From Coprinellus micaceus (lineage: Eukaryota; Basidiomycota; Agaricomycetes; Agaricales; Psathyrellaceae): DNA of 64,000 bases. Below, piece after piece: positions 14,601 through 28,129 of the stretch. Location: assembly GCA_951394405.1 (NCBI GenBank), contig OX596339.1, positions 4,030,001-4,094,000 of the forward strand, written 5' to 3'. Numbering within the stretch: position 1 is the stretch's first letter; each line of letters opens with the position of its first letter. Under the pieces are notes generated by a model. It was given only the letters and a program-made list of their open reading frames with translations. It searched no databases and was not told the origin of the DNA. Position numbers and translations under genes: made by a program.

Positions 14601-16020
14601 TCTCGACCTCGCTTCTCTCTATTTCTCTCCAACGTTCTACCCCCCTCGACGGCCGTCACTCCCCTTCCCCGTCCACGCTCTCTTTCGAGGTGTCCGGACC
14701 TGGCCAGTGCCTTCGAGATACAAGCCCGAGGCCAGTTGTTGAACAGAGTGGTGAGAGCGGTCGTTCGTTCGTGCGTCATTCACTGCTTTTATCTCTGGAC
14801 ATCGGCCGTGTAACAAACCCGGTCCTTCCCTCCCGTCCGTCGACGGTCTTCACTCCCCCCCTCTCGTTCGGACGCCACATTCACTCCCTCGTTCCCGTTC
14901 GAACGTCGAGACGAGACGATCGGCTCGGTACGCGCGGGATGGGAAGTTCCAGATACTGGGAAAGAACTGGCGACTGCATGCGGGGCGCTGTGCTACTTGG
15001 AAGGAACTAGCGATTCGATGCATTCGAGCGTCTTTCGATTCTGCCCTTCTCTCTGCTTAGCCAACGTCGACGCCCCACGACCGCCTCACCCATCCTCTCA
15101 CCCCGTCCCTCTCACTCCGTACAACTCGTTAACGAGACGAATCTCGTGGCGGTGTGGAGAGTGTTATTTGATTAGAAGGAGTGTACGAGCGTTCGTGCGG
15201 TTCTCATTTCTGTTACTCTCTCTGTGTCTTTCTAGACGTTCAATCTGCGTATAATGCTCGATGAATGCCGTTCCCTTGGTATCCAACTCCTCTCCCTGTC
15301 GCCGCTCCCTCTTTCGCCTAGTTCCTGTTTGAACGTTGTTGAGGCGTTCGACTCGGTACGCTGGGATATGAAGGAAGTCCAAAAGGAGGGAATTAGCGAG
15401 TGTGTGTACTGGAGTATTGCTCTGGCCTCGCCGTTACATACACCTATTGCCCGAGTCCGTCATTTCGTTTCCGGCTTCATTTGGTCGACGATTCTCCCGC
15501 CGTAGACTCTCTCCACTCCCCATCGAGGAGACGGTCCGCAACACGCTCGCGATTAGGTGAAGTCTTCGGACGGAAGGTGAGATGATTTAATGTGTCCTTT
15601 CCATGCTTCATCGAAGGGATACCTCCACCCTCACTATCCTTTTGATGTATGCATGCATGCAGAGGTCCGTCGTCTCGATTCAACTCACCGCGAATCCCAT
15701 CAAGAATCCACTCGTTTCGTTTTGAATGACCCGCTGCGAAGAAACGACATCCCGTGTGCCTGGGGATTCCGAAGCGACAGAAGAAGAGGGGTTGTGTGAT
15801 GAGGTGGGTTTCACTTCTATGCTTGGGTTCCTCTAAACGTTTAACATCTCGAGTCCCACACTACACCAAACCACACCCTCGACACGCAGAGACGGGCGAA
15901 CTCCGCTGACAGTGCAACGGGTGCACAGTGAGCTCGCGTATTCTGCTTCTGTTCGAACGTTCACTCTGAGTTGGCCATATGTTCGACGTCTGTCCCCTCT
16001 CCCAATTAAAGCCACCATGC
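11630..16020 (+). repeat. Copy C of the large repeat family, direct orientation
   Basis: The start at about 11,630 (TAGCGTCACTCGCCTCTGTGT) matches the start of arm D at about 18,936, and 13,440-13,900 matches the reverse complement of 1,900-2,400. Sub-units with the CTCGTAA-CGAGCGGG-type palindrome recur near 14,085, 14,515 and 15,125. A block at 13,190-13,420 is repeated at 15,830-16,000 (shared AACGTTTAACATCTC and GTTCGAACGTTCACTCTG). No gene is supported. Confidence 0.65.
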
Positions 16021-18600
16021 ATTCGATCCTTATCGTTCAAACGGCTTGCCGGAGCTATATTGACTCAATGCGCTAGCGTATAGGATGCCGCGTAAATGGC
16101 ATGGCATGGAGCAGGAGCGTATGTGCGTATGTGCCTCAAGCGCTCGTTTCTCCCGCTGGTACAAACACAGCCCGACACGCTATCTGCGTGTGTCTTATCT
16201 GGCAAACACCCTCGCACCTTCAACAGTTGCCCGTCGACACTCAGATATGGGACAATGGACGCGACTCTATACGTGGATATATCCACCACTCTTTAAGTCG
16301 GGATGCACTCCTTGGAGTCCAGAGCCACCGAACCGAAGGCGCTCTTGGATCTTTCCGTAATGGGAAAGCCCGAGCCGCGTTTATTCCCCCAGGCCTCCCC
16401 GTACGCGGTCCACCCACTGAATTGAGGTCCGTTTCCTGGGCCTCCGCTCTCTTCTATGCACGAAACCCACGAACTCAACCCCAAATTCGCTTTGATTTGA
16501 CAATGAAAACGAGCCATGATTTTCCCGTTCGCTTGATCGAAACCTCGCCGATGCTGATCAATGTGTATCTCCCATATTCCACTTCCCGATATTTCGTCGA
16601 TGTTACACTAACAAGGCTTCGACAGCCGAGTCCAAACTCCAGAGGTAAGTTCTCATTCAAAACGCCGGGACTAGGTAGGTGCGAGAGGACACGTAGGCAC
16701 ATCCAGAATCCGTGCGACGTTGCGAAGCGCGACGAGGCTTTCGGGGTGGGTTTGACGGCCATCGTTATCGAAACAGATATCGATGCTGACTTCGCCGGTG
16801 GGCAGACACGGAGTGAGACGCACTCTAAACGGGACAGGCTGGTGTACATTATAAGGCCGGCAACGTGCGTCGGGCTTCGGAAGCAGGATGTGACCGCTGG
16901 GCGAGGCCTACAAAAAAGGCGCGCTGGGGAATTGCAGGTGGCGGTCACGGGATAGAGGTCGAACGACGACTACGAACGACTCCAGGGTGAAACGAGGGGA
17001 ACCATGCGATGACAGAAGTCATATTTATTCCAGTACGCAGAATGAAGACATAAAACTGTGATGCGGAGCTTAAAGACTTGATGAACGCAGGTCGACGAAC
17101 ATCGCCTACGCTCGTCGACATCCCCGTCTCACCTCTCTAACACTCTCAACATTGTACCCCCTCACACTCCATGTCGCAACGCCGTCATGCTAACCCTCGA
17201 CGTGCTCGCCTTCGACGCCCCTTCACGTTAGCGTAGCTAGCGCGGCTAAGGAGAGAAGGGTCAGTGACGTGAGAGAAGGTGAGGACGGACACGGGTTAGG
17301 ACAAGCTGCGGAAGCGGGGAAAGGGCACGAGTCGTCGAAGTTGTAGGAGGAAGCGATAATACAGAGCTTAGAGGCGGCGAGGATCGAAGTTGAGGTGTTG
17401 TCCTCGCGTCAGCCGATGGTACGTACGGCACCAACAGCAAGACTGGACGGGGGATGGAGGGCTCCTCGGAGTGCACAGTTCTCCTAACGGCGAACGCGGT
17501 TCGACGGGGTCGAACGGGAATACGCCAGCTGCCCTCTCGCCACGCCGTGACAAGTCACAAGGATCGAACGACTCGCAGGGAACTACCGTCGAGCGAGAGT
17601 ACCTCTCGTATCCGCGAAGGGGACATCGAGACGCCGGGACGTCGTGGTTCCGTGCGGGAAGGCGATGGGTGTGTCGTATACTGTGGAATATGAATAAGTT
17701 AGCATGTCTGCGTTGGGGTGTTGAGATTGGCCGGGCGCGAAAGAGGGGATTCAGAGGCAAATGAAATGGGGCAAATGAACGGAGGGCGAAAGGTAGGATG
17801 TGGGGGAATGGAAGTGAGGAAGGAGGCGAGCGGGGAGCGCAGGTGTCGGAGGTCGGAGACACTACAGCGACGTGTGGTGGACAAAACTTGTGTAAACATG
17901 GGGAACAGCACAAACAAGGAAACGATTCAGGGCAAAGAATGGATGAAGTGAGGATCGAGGTGAAAGATGGACGATAGAAACATAGAAGCGGGCAAATGTA
18001 GAGTCAAATCCGGCTTCGTACTCACCTTCGTAATGCCCATATCACCACCTTCTCACCCTCCAGCGCCAGAGTTCTCATCGCTCGATCTCTCCAAATCGTT
18101 GTAACCGCTCGAGCGATTCGGCGTGCGTACACTTCTCTCGAAGCGGTCGTCAAAGCAGATCTTCTACGTCTGAACAAGACGAGGACAGGGACCCTTGGGA
18201 CTGCGCTTTGGTGGGATGTGCCGTCCAATCGACGAGGCGGATTGGACGTTCGGTGTGCTAGGTCGCGAACGTGAGAAAGACAACGCGGTGAAACCGTCGA
18301 TGAAAGAGCGATGGAAGAGGGAGAGGGGGGGCAAAGGGGGCAAAGGTGTACATAAACTCTTCAGCTGGATAGGAAAACGTCAGTTAGATATGGGGTGGTA
18401 ATCGGGGGATTACGCAGTGAATACCGCCTCCATCCCACAGCGTCAGCGCCCGGCTCTTCTTCATCCTAACCGAGATGTTCATGGCGGTGTAGGCGGAACC
18501 TAGCAAGGGCCGCGCTTTTCCACTCCATCTGCCCAAGGGATGTAGGCGGAGAGGCGATCGAAGGTGTGTTTAGGGGTCGGGGAGAAAGGCGATCCGAGCG
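16021..18600. other. Intergenic region with weak coding remnant
   Basis: No complete gene is visible. Around 16,730-16,810 the sequence resembles 29,110-29,180 over roughly 50 bp. Read on the minus strand both contain a K-S-x-S-I-T/S-V pattern followed by an M-L-R-V-L-type segment, so they may be remnants of one gene. The stretch 17,390-18,000 shares patches with 29,750-30,900 (GCGTCAGCCGATGGTACG; GGTCGGAGACACTACAGC), showing a second dispersed repeat family. Confidence 0.35.
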
Positions 18601-18719
18601 AATTCAGGTTCTGCACTATGCTGGTCAGCGAGACGCGCTGGAAGGTGAAGTAAGATCGTCTCGGCATACCTCGCAGTGGGACGAGATAGCCTCGACGACG
18701 GGTAGTCCATAGTCGTCGT

Positions 18720-21700
18720 CGTCCGCGAAGGTGTGGTTGGAATTCCGCTCGCGTCGAAGCACGGTGGAGACGGAGGGAGGCCGGCCGGACGCACGGGCCA
18801 AGCCCACGCGGTGGGTGGGAATGTGGAGTTGATGCAAGGCTTCGACGATGACGACGACGAGCAAGGTGAGGAAGATGGGCTTCGACTGCAGCGAGGAGGA
18901 AGGCACGAGGAGAGACGCTGTTCATAAGAGCGTTATAGCGTCATTCGCTTTCTGCGCTGTGTCTGCGCGTTAGATCTGGGATCGATCTCTCGCTGATCGC
19001 TATCGCTGCGAGGCTTGGCGCTATCTCTGACGACGAGGACGACGATGACGTCTCTGCGTCCTCAAGGCTCTTCTTTACGTCGCTCGCTCTCCTCGGCACT
19101 TTCGATCCACTGGCGTACTGGCCTAGAGGATACGGCGTTCATACCTGGACTCTCGATCGACTATTCTTTCCTCGCGTCGAACCTATCCACACAATCGACA
19201 CACTCCCCACTCGCTCTCACCCCCGTCCTCACTCCCCGAACCCGTCCGCCCTCTCTTTAGAGGTGTCCGGACGTCGTCCGCTTGGGATTAAAGCCGTGGA
19301 ATCAAGGTGAGTGGGGAGCGCGGTCGTTCGTTCGTTCGTTCGTTCGTGTCTCTAGCTCGCCTCGATGTAGGATTCTCTCATTCCGCCCTCGATCTCATCT
19401 CGATGCGGACTTCTCTCCTCGGCCGGATCGGCGACCACATGCGTTCGTGTACTCCGTCAACCTTGCTTTACGTCCCCCTCTCCTCCGCCAACATCAACGT
19501 CGACGCCCCTCGACGTCCTCATCCCTCCCATCGAACGGTGCCTCCACTCACTGTCGCACCATCGAACTCGTAACCGAGCGGGTATCGCGAGGCGCTGTGA
19601 TTGGGCTATTCTCGTTCTGGGAAGGATGGGTGTGGGCGTGCGTTCGCGGATCGACCCCGCTCCTCTCTCGTTCCCGCTCTCCCTCGACCTGTGGTTCTCT
19701 GGGAGTGCACCCCTCCACTCCTCTCAACGCCATCCTCACTCCCCGTCCACGTCCACCTCCTCGATCGATGGGATTGGACGCGGTACTTTTGGGATAGTAG
19801 CTACGGAATAAGGGGAGTGGTGAGCGCGTTCGTTCATGCGTTTATCGTCACTCTTATTCTGCTCACTCTCTGGTCTGGAGGTAGATTCTCTCTTCGGATG
19901 GATCAGCGACTACGTGCGTTCGTGTACTCTATCGACCTCGCTTTCTCTCAACCCATCTCCACCGCCAACCTCGACGCGCCTTCCTCCCGGCCAGTGCCTC
20001 TGCTCCGTGTCCTCCCAGGTAGCGCTCGTAACCGAGCGGGTATCGCGAGACGCTGTGGTATGCAGATACCTGTGGAGTGAGGGATGTGCGCTGGCTTGCG
20101 TTCGTGAATCGACCATACCTTTCTGTCTTAACCTCTCGATGTCCACCCTTCGCCCATAGCCCGATCAACGACCTCTCACTCGGCACCTACCGCCTACCTC
20201 TCCCTCCTTTCCGTGACCACTGTACTCCCTCGTTCTCGTTCGAGCGTCTTATTGGGACGATCGATTCGTACGGTGGGATGGGATACATCGGGTACTGGAG
20301 GGAATAACCGGCTACGTGCGTTCGTACTCCGCTTAGTGTATCGATTTCGCTTTCTCTCTCCCTCGACACCTCGGAACTCGACTGTGCATGAAACGCTCGG
20401 CCTCGTCCCTCCTCTCAAAGAGTTCCCCTCATTCCACCGTCCCAGGTCTAACTCGTAATACAACTGGGATCACTGGGAGGGTGTTATATGACGTGGGGGG
20501 GTTATGCGCGTACGTCCGCGGGTTTCTCGATTCTGATCTAACCTCTCTGTTTCTCTGTCTCTACTCTTCGTCTCTCTCCGTCTCTCTCCGTCTCTACTCT
20601 CTATCGCTCGGTGATACTCGTATTCTCCCTCGATTTTTCGATACTCTCTCTTTTTCTCGATTTTCTCACTGAGCCTCTCGACGTCCACCCTTCCCTGAAT
20701 GGTCGCCACCGACCGCCTCTCCCTCCCTTCCCCAACCGCTCTCCACTCCCTCGATTCCGTCCGAACGCCGGTTGAGGCGCTCGACTCGGTACGGTGGGAT
20801 CGGACGGGTGGTGATTCGAGGGAATGTCCGGCTGCGTGCGTTTTTGTATCGATTATGCTTTTCTCTTTCTCTCTCCCGTCGTTCACTCCACACCGACACT
20901 TCGACATGCTCATCTCTGGACACCGCAGTTCGCGCTCTCGATTCAGGGGCGCAAGTGGTACACTTGGGAGATTGGACTGAGACTCGGACGAGGAGGGAGT
21001 GGTGAGCCCGTTCGTACGTGCGTGCGTGCAGATCTATATGTGTATGCATCGATTCTCCTTTTCTGTCTCTTCTCTATCCGTTTTCCGATATCAACTTCGT
21101 TTTCTCGCTTGTCTATCTCCCTCCCGGTATCAGCCTCGTCTGCTCGTTGTGATGGGAGGGAACCTATGGGTGCTCCGTTGCGAAGAGAGGGATTATAGGG
21201 GTGCGTTTCTGTGGTTGTCGTCGATCCTCTCTCGCTTTATTGGTGTTCAATTCCCGCCAAAACTCTGTCTCCCCTCGTCTCTGCTCAAACGCCTTATTGA
21301 GGCGATCGAGTTGGTACGTTTGGGTCAGTGGAATTGGTTGGAGGGAGTTGGGATCAACGGAAATTGATTGAATGGGGGGAATTGGCGAAGACGTGCGGAA
21401 GGATTCTTCTACCCCGCTCACTCGTCTCAACGCTGCGCTCAACTCTCAACGCCTTGCTTGAACCCTCCCGGCACCGACACCTGCGTCGACTCATTGGGTG
21501 GGGTTAGCGCCTCTGCTCTGCCTGATCGATATCGCTTCGACTCTTGGCGCTCTGTCCGACGACAACGACTACATAGATTCCCTGTCGTCGAGTCGTTCCT
21601 TCCTCCTTTTTGACCTTCGCCTTCGACGATCGGGTATCTCGACCACCACACATCGCCCACGACTTCCGATCGATCCCCCGACCTACAGCGCGGACGACTC

Positions 21701-23150
21701 GGTATCCTCACCGACCTCCCCTACACTGAACATCTTGCAATCGGTAGTACCCACCTCCGCCATCCCTCTCTTCCATGCTGGCCCCTCTCCGGGTCCCTAC
21801 TGCGGCGGCTTATTCATGGACAATTGCAGCCGCACGTTGGGACACGGTAGGCCATTCTAAAGAGGGCGTGGCCGAGTGCGTTGTGTGCGATTCGTGCGGC
21901 TTTCAATTCTTCTCATTTCGTCTCTCCCGATCTTTCTTTCTCTCTCTCCGCGCACTCTGCATTCGAGGCCTCTCTCAAAGCTCGGGACGGGTTGAACCCA
22001 CATTCTCGATCTCTCCCCCCGACCCACCCACCCATTTCCAGACGCTCCTCACTCCCCGTCTTTCGTTCGAATGCTTGGATGTGGTGATCGAGTCGGTACG
22101 AATGGGATACGGAGGGAGGAAATCGGCGAGTGCGTGTGGGTCCATGTATCGACGTCATCGTGTTCGCCCTCTCTCTCGATCTGACAATCGGGCTCTGCGT
22201 TCAAGGCTCGACTTCATCCCTCCACTTGCTCTCTATGGTCTCGCCAGACGCCGTGGAAGGTGGTTCCAGTTGCGGGAGTGATGTGCGTGGACGACGTTCG
22301 TGCAGTTCTCGATTATTCTGGTTTACTCTTTCCGTCTCTCGGTGATACTCTCTCTCTCTCTCTCTCTATCTCTCGATTCTTCGATACTCTCTCCATCTCT
22401 CACTGTCCCTCGATCCCTCGATACTCTTACTGTCTTTCCCCGTCTCTCCACACCTCTCGACGTCCGCCCTGGCCCCACCGCCCGATCAACACCTCCTACT
22501 CTGCAACGACCGTCTCTCCCTCTCCTCCCGAACCGCTCTCCTCTCCCTCGATTCCATTCGAGCGTCTCGTTGAGAATATCGACTTGGTACGGTGGGATAT
22601 TGTGTGAGGCGGTATTGGAGGGATTGACCGTCTCCTTGCGTTCGTATGGCGCGTATTGTATCGATTTCGATTCCTATCTCCATCGACGTCCCAAATTTCC
22701 ACTCTGTGTTCACCGCTTGAGCTCTCTGTCCCGCATTCAAAACAGGTTTCCAACGTCCACTCGGCGTCGTTCTTCACGTTCTCCGACACTTCTGGGATCG
22801 ATATCCTTCTTCCTGTTCTGGGACACCCCTTGGGATTGGAATCTTCCACAGTTTCGAAGGAGTGTGTAATTCCGCATATCCTCTCTCGGTCCTTCGACGT
22901 GCACTCCGCGCTTGGCGTTAGATCTTGCTCCTCCACGTTGGGTCCGTTGTTATTCTTTGATTAATTATAGGCTATCGAGTGAACGGTGGGATGTCGTTCG
23001 ATCACCGACTGGTTTCCACTCGGTCGACGATCGAGTAGGCGATCCCTGGGGTACTCTACCTATCCTACGTCACTCACACGGGCTTTCAACTCTCGATCGC
23101 CCCTTTGCCCCATTGAACGAGGACAAGTGGCCTCTCCTGGTCCCTGCAAA
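18720..23150 (+). repeat. Arm D of the large inverted repeat family
   Basis: This is the plus-strand partner of arm A. It starts with a copy of the sequence upstream of the 4508 gene (GCCGGCCGGACGCACGGGCC at about 18,779-18,798 mirrors 4,200-4,230) and stays alignable to 21,860, where arm A runs off the window. Sub-units recur near 19,565, 20,020 and 20,450. A CT microsatellite is at about 22,350-22,370. CT-rich frames on this strand are low-complexity translation, not genes. Confidence 0.75.
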
Positions 23151-23990
23151 GTCTTCCATCTCATCACCATGACGTACGCGGGACGTTGGGATATGCTATG
23201 CGGTGTTCAGAGTGAGGGAGTACGCGAGCGATCGGGTGCGTTTACACGTGTATCCAACCTGCTCGGTTTTACTGGGGATTTTTTCATTGACACCCCCCGT
23301 TCCTCTTTGCCTTTCCCTGACGCACCTGCGTCCTCTCTCCCTGTCGTACACACACCCGACCGAGAAGAGGCCGTCCTCGGTGTGAGACCAGTGCAGGCAC
23401 TGCCTGAGTCCATGCAGGAAGTAGGACATGAGTGTACTCTCTTCAACTTGGTCTCGCAATTCCTTTCCTTCCAGTTTCGCCTGCACTCATACCGCTACAT
23501 GTCACATCGTATAAGCCGATTTCGATTCTCTGACGTTCAGGTCCAGAACGCCATCGATTAAATTGACCTTATGATTGACGAGGACGAGTATAGCGTTCGG
23601 TTAACGATGCGGGTGTGCGGTGTGAGTGAGTGTCCATTGTTGCGAGCGAAGGCTACGGGGATGTGAATTTGAACGGGTCAAGAGGGAAGGAGTGAGTCTC
23701 GATGCGTCTGCCGTAGGAGGTACGGATGAATGGCCGTATTGTAAGAATGGGGATGTGAGATAGCTGCGAACCGGTAAGACTGCTTTCTCGACAATGAATC
23801 GTTTCGGGGTGCTGCACGGAACAAGTGACAATGTATCAACTTCCGCGCTCGTTGATAGAGCGGTGGGTGGGCGGGGGTGAAGGTTACATACGAATGAGAG
23901 CAAGTGTGCGAAACGCCCAGTACATAGAAAGTGAAGGGGTGGGAGGGGACGGAACACAAACCGAACGAGGAAGCGTGGGCAGCGGCGGAA
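23151..23990. other. Intergenic sequence before the tRNA gene
   Basis: I see no gene, repeat or RNA signal in this stretch beyond the tail of the neighbouring repeat family. Frames are short and lack family resemblance. Confidence 0.4.
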
Positions 23991-23995
23991 GATAT

Positions 23996-24079
23996 GGTTC
24001 TATAGTGTAGTGGTTATCACTCGAGATTCTGACCTTTCAGAACCTTCTCGAGACCCAGGTTCGATCCCTGGTAGGACCT
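23996..24079 (+). tRNA. tRNA-Gln (anticodon CTG) with 12-nt intron
   Basis: The acceptor stem GGTTCTA (23996-24002) pairs with TAGGACC (24072-24078) with one G-T pair; the discriminator base is T. The A-box-like GTGTAGTGGTTATCAC and B-box GGTTCGATCCC are intact. The anticodon stem CGAGA/TCTCG (24022-24026, 24046-24050) closes a loop with anticodon CTG at 24029-24031. A 12-nt intron (24033-24044) follows the base 3' of the anticodon, the canonical place. Its TTTCAGAA segment can pair with the anticodon region, as splicing endonuclease expects. A TTTT Pol III terminator lies at 24092-24095. Confidence 0.93.
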
Positions 24080-24091
24080 CGTCGAGTTCTC

Positions 24092-24095
24092 TTTT
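24092..24095 (+). terminator. Pol III T-tract terminator of tRNA-Gln
   Basis: Four T residues lie 13 bp beyond the tRNA 3' end, the usual signal for RNA polymerase III termination. Confidence 0.6.
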
Positions 24096-24099
24096 GGTT

Positions 24100-27000
24100 C
24101 TTCCACGTCATTTTTGCCCTTTCCGAGTCCCATTCTCCCTGAGCTTTAAGTCCCCAACCCATCCCACCGACAGTTGCAGATCGCACAAACACAGTTGAGT
24201 CAGCGACTCCAAGTGATAAATGTTCTCATTCGTTCTCTATCCGTTATAAGTGAGAGCTCAAGTTCCTGAACCCTTGTGTAATCGCCGCGAATGCATTCGA
24301 CATCCCAACCGTTCACGGAATGAACGATTTCCTTTGTCCCCGGAAGGTAGTCCCAACCACAGATTCCTCGTGCGAATTTTCTTTACTGATCAAAGCACCT
24401 GCCTACCGTCCTCAACGACGAGTCGCCACTCAAAATCTTCAGTCCGAGAGCGTATAAAAAGGCTGCGAGATACGCAGGGAGTAAAATCAATCTTTCACTA
24501 CCCACCCACCGCACTCCACAGAAACTCCTCGCCCGCTTCTCAGACCTCGCACATCCCAGTCGACCGTTCAAGTTTCCGGCCCATTCATAGCACCGAAAGT
24601 ATATCCACACTCAAGAGATTGAGTACAGCAAGAACCATCCATGCGTCAACGGAATAGCCATGCGTCCCTGCATGCCGTCCACTGGAGACCCTTGCCCTCT
24701 GTCCCACAAAGGAATTTGCCTCGCCAACCCCGAGACGGGGCTGGGTTCAGAAGCCAGACGTATGTGTAAATGAGACTCTCTGGACACAACCTCACGGTGT
24801 TCCCTTCCCAGTGAGCGCTGTTCGCCCCGAGACCTTGTCCTCTGCAAATCAGTACCCAACTATTCAGCGCATGTAACGAGATTTCTCTCCTCTTTACGAC
24901 CCTAGAGTTGAATTCCATCACGTACCTTCATTTCTCCGCCGTTCGAGGCATGGAACGCCAAGGCCGGTGTTTGGTATCGCCGTTGAGGCCAAGCGCGGCA
25001 TTTGCCGAAGAACCTTGCCAGGTTCCATTCCGCGCTGTCGTTCCTTCCCTCATCGCCCTCGAAGGGTCTCTAGCCATCCTTCGCGTCCCCATACACCAAG
25101 CGCCCATGAATCAACTCGTATACGCGCCTGTGGAAACTATGAAGTCGATGCCGTGGACCTGATAGAGGGAAAGGCTTGCAATTGCGACGACGGCTACGAG
25201 GTGAGCAACTGTGCTTGATTAGGTCGAGTCCGTCCCTGACGGTAGTTGAAACGCTAGCGGCCGAGTATACCCTCTCTACGTACCTGCGTAAGTGCCGGGG
25301 TCCATCCTCAGACGCGTCTTTCCGATAGATGATGTCGACATCGGGCTGCCCGTACGTCTCGGGCCCTGGTCTCAACGTCGCTCCTGCGCGCCTGGGTCGA
25401 ACGCTTGAGCACCTCTGCGCCGGCCCTCACCCCGACCCAGTCTACGAAACCGTCATATGCTCCTCCCTCGAGCGTACGAGCCCACCGGATTTCACCTCTC
25501 AGAGTGGGGAATTGGGCGTTTGCATCGGCGTTTGGATGGCAGGAAGCGATTAACGATTGCGGTTGAACGCCATCGGCCGGATACGAGGTGCGTCTAAGTT
25601 CATTGATTCACGGCTCTTTGCTTTGACTGACGTTGACACTCCAAGGGAACCCCACTTACGATCCTCGCCCTGGAAGCTATCTCCCCCACCCGTCTCTGTG
25701 CCGCCGATGTAGATGCCGCTTCACCTACGTATCCAGTCGATGCTATCGGTCCCTGTGCAGACGTGGGTCTACGCGCCGACCTTGACTACCTCGGACCCCG
25801 CCCACGATGTATCCAACCACTCCAGAGACGAAGGCCCTACGCACGTACCCCGAACCGGTGTGCTCCGCCACGGGCTACGCGATATCCTTTGACTAAGAAC
25901 GGCGGCTCACCGGGCACGCGTTTGGGAAGGGTGGATAGACAAAGGGGGTAGTTGAGTGGTGTCGGGGGGATACCAAGTGAGTTACAGTTCGCTCGCTCTG
26001 GCGTTCCTGTCCCGAGAAACATCCGATGACTAGGATCCAGGGCTGGCCGTTCAGGAACGCAGCGTAATTCGATGGTTGCATGTGAATCCCTTTAGATAGG
26101 CGAGACAGGGGGACCATGGTCGCACCAACATGACCCCGAAGGTCGTAGGACGACAAGGGGGAGATACGTGGTACAAGCGACAGGGCCATCGAGGACTTTG
26201 GCGTGCATTCGAGACTGCGGACTCGCCGAATCACCCAAACACCGCCGTTATGCCTGTTCGTCCCAGTAGCCTCTACCGGTGTCCGAATATGAATGACTTT
26301 GAGTAGTCGGGCAGGGGTGCGTAGTTACAGTACGCCGTTCGAAGTGGCGTCCGACTCGGAATCTCGATCCATAGGTCACGCGGAGGAGGAAGCTCTCCGG
26401 TGGAAGTACGCAGTCATAGGCGTGCGTATGCTATCCTTGCTAGTCCAGGCATGCGTATAGACTCAAATTCTCGACAAGCCTTGCCTTCTAACACGGGACG
26501 ACTCTCAGGCGTGAGTCATAGGTGCCCGCTTCCTCTCAGCGCATGTGAGTCGAACCTTTGGCGGTTTCGGATAGCAACCTCTCTGACCTTCGTTCGTCGC
26601 TTTCCCGAACGACGACGTGCGAGCGAAAGTCATTGCCAACCTCTTCGTTAGCCAGTCTGCAATCTTCGATTCATCCTTCCTGTCGAGGGACGCGTCGAGT
26701 ATTGTGTGATGGTATGAGGGAGATGCGGGTGTGATTTACGTTACTTAGTACGGTCCGCATTCTGTATAGCTGGATGGAGGACTATAAAGGATTTCGCTTT
26801 GACGTGGAGCCTGCGGCGCTGCCTCCACTTATTCCGTTGGGCAGCTTTCACGCCGTAGTTCTGAGTCCGCGCCTCGACGTACTGCCTCGATTTCCGTGGG
26901 CTTCGTTCGATGTTCTTCACGCAAGAATGCCGCTCCGATTTGCCCTCAAGACTCCACTCCGGTCGGAACACCACCCTTAGAATTGTTCCTCTCGGAAAAG

Positions 27001-28125
27001 CTCAGGTAGAGTCTGCTCGATTAGTTTGTCATCTCGTTCGTCGGGCGCTATGAATATTCCTTGGACGCAGCTCGTAAATCGTAAAGTAGTAACGGCGATG
27101 CTTGACACTGTACGCATGCCATCACAATGCGGGCATACCCTCCGTCTCGATCTCCCGGACTCAGAGCCTTCATCATGATTCACCGATGTTCCCTTTCCTT
27201 TGGACCGTGGGATTAGTGCCCCAAAGATAGACGCCCACTGGCGACCTTTCGATAATGGGTGCGTCGACTTTTGCATTTGTTTATCATCGACTTCGGGCCA
27301 GCTCTTCTCACTCGGCGCTCGTATAATTCGAGGCCGACAACCTCAGACATTATTTCCCTCCAGCTGGATGACCGGGCATAACGATGGGACCGGGATCTCT
27401 GCCCTGCATTGGATGTTCTATGAACGGGGGAGCACCGAGGCGGGGCTCGTACGGCTCCAAGAATCTCAAGCCGAATGATGGTGTTCGTTGAATGGACCTT
27501 ACAATCCCCCGACCTGAACCGCGCACTGAGTGAAGCGTTGTCTTTAGTTATTCTGTGGCAACCTAATGAGCGCCTCGGATAGCTATCTGCGAAGAAACGG
27601 GTCCTCGGCGTATACAGGCACGGTGACGACTGCACTCACCAGTTTGTGTACAGGAGTTCCAAAGCAGTGGGAGTCGAAATAAAATGAAGTATATGCTTTG
27701 CCGCCCGTTGACGGAAGCGCCGGCGCCGCTTCACAGCACTCCCAAAATAACCGATTGAGCGTCCCTCAACCACTCACTCTGTTCCTCCCATCCTCACAGT
27801 CCACGCCAGAGGATCCTGAACAGGCTACGTATCCCGTCGTAGATGCCGGCGGGCGAGTGGTATTGCAATGCTTCAGCTGGCGTTCGGACAAATAGGTCAT
27901 AAATGGCCCGATATGGATCCCCGAGCCTATTCGACTGGATTGGAATTTGGGGTCTTCGAGGGAGATAAATAGGCGGTAAAACGTGGGGTGTGCCCCGCTT
28001 TCTTCCTCCCTTCCCCCACTACATCTCCTGCCGTTCCTTCCCCCGCTACTCACTCTCATAAACGCTATAGCTTACTGAGGCTCGGGCCTTCCCGTGGTCG
28101 CACTCCAGAAACTGGCAGTCCTCGT
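24100..28125. other. Gene-poor region, possible coding relics
   Basis: No gene model could be built. Some stretches look exon-like (for example 25,640-25,800 plus strand, Ala/Asp-rich; 26,774-26,980 plus strand, proline-rich), but no splice pattern joins them and no family is recognised. The minus-strand frame 27,766-28,059 may be a downstream exon of the hypothetical gene at 28,130-28,567. Confidence 0.3.
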
Positions 28126-28129
28126 TTAC

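Noticed and set aside
16101..16955. 284-codon plus-strand frame
   Set aside because: Opposite-strand frames overlap it, composition changes along its length, and the better protein-like signal (a short relic) is on the minus strand.
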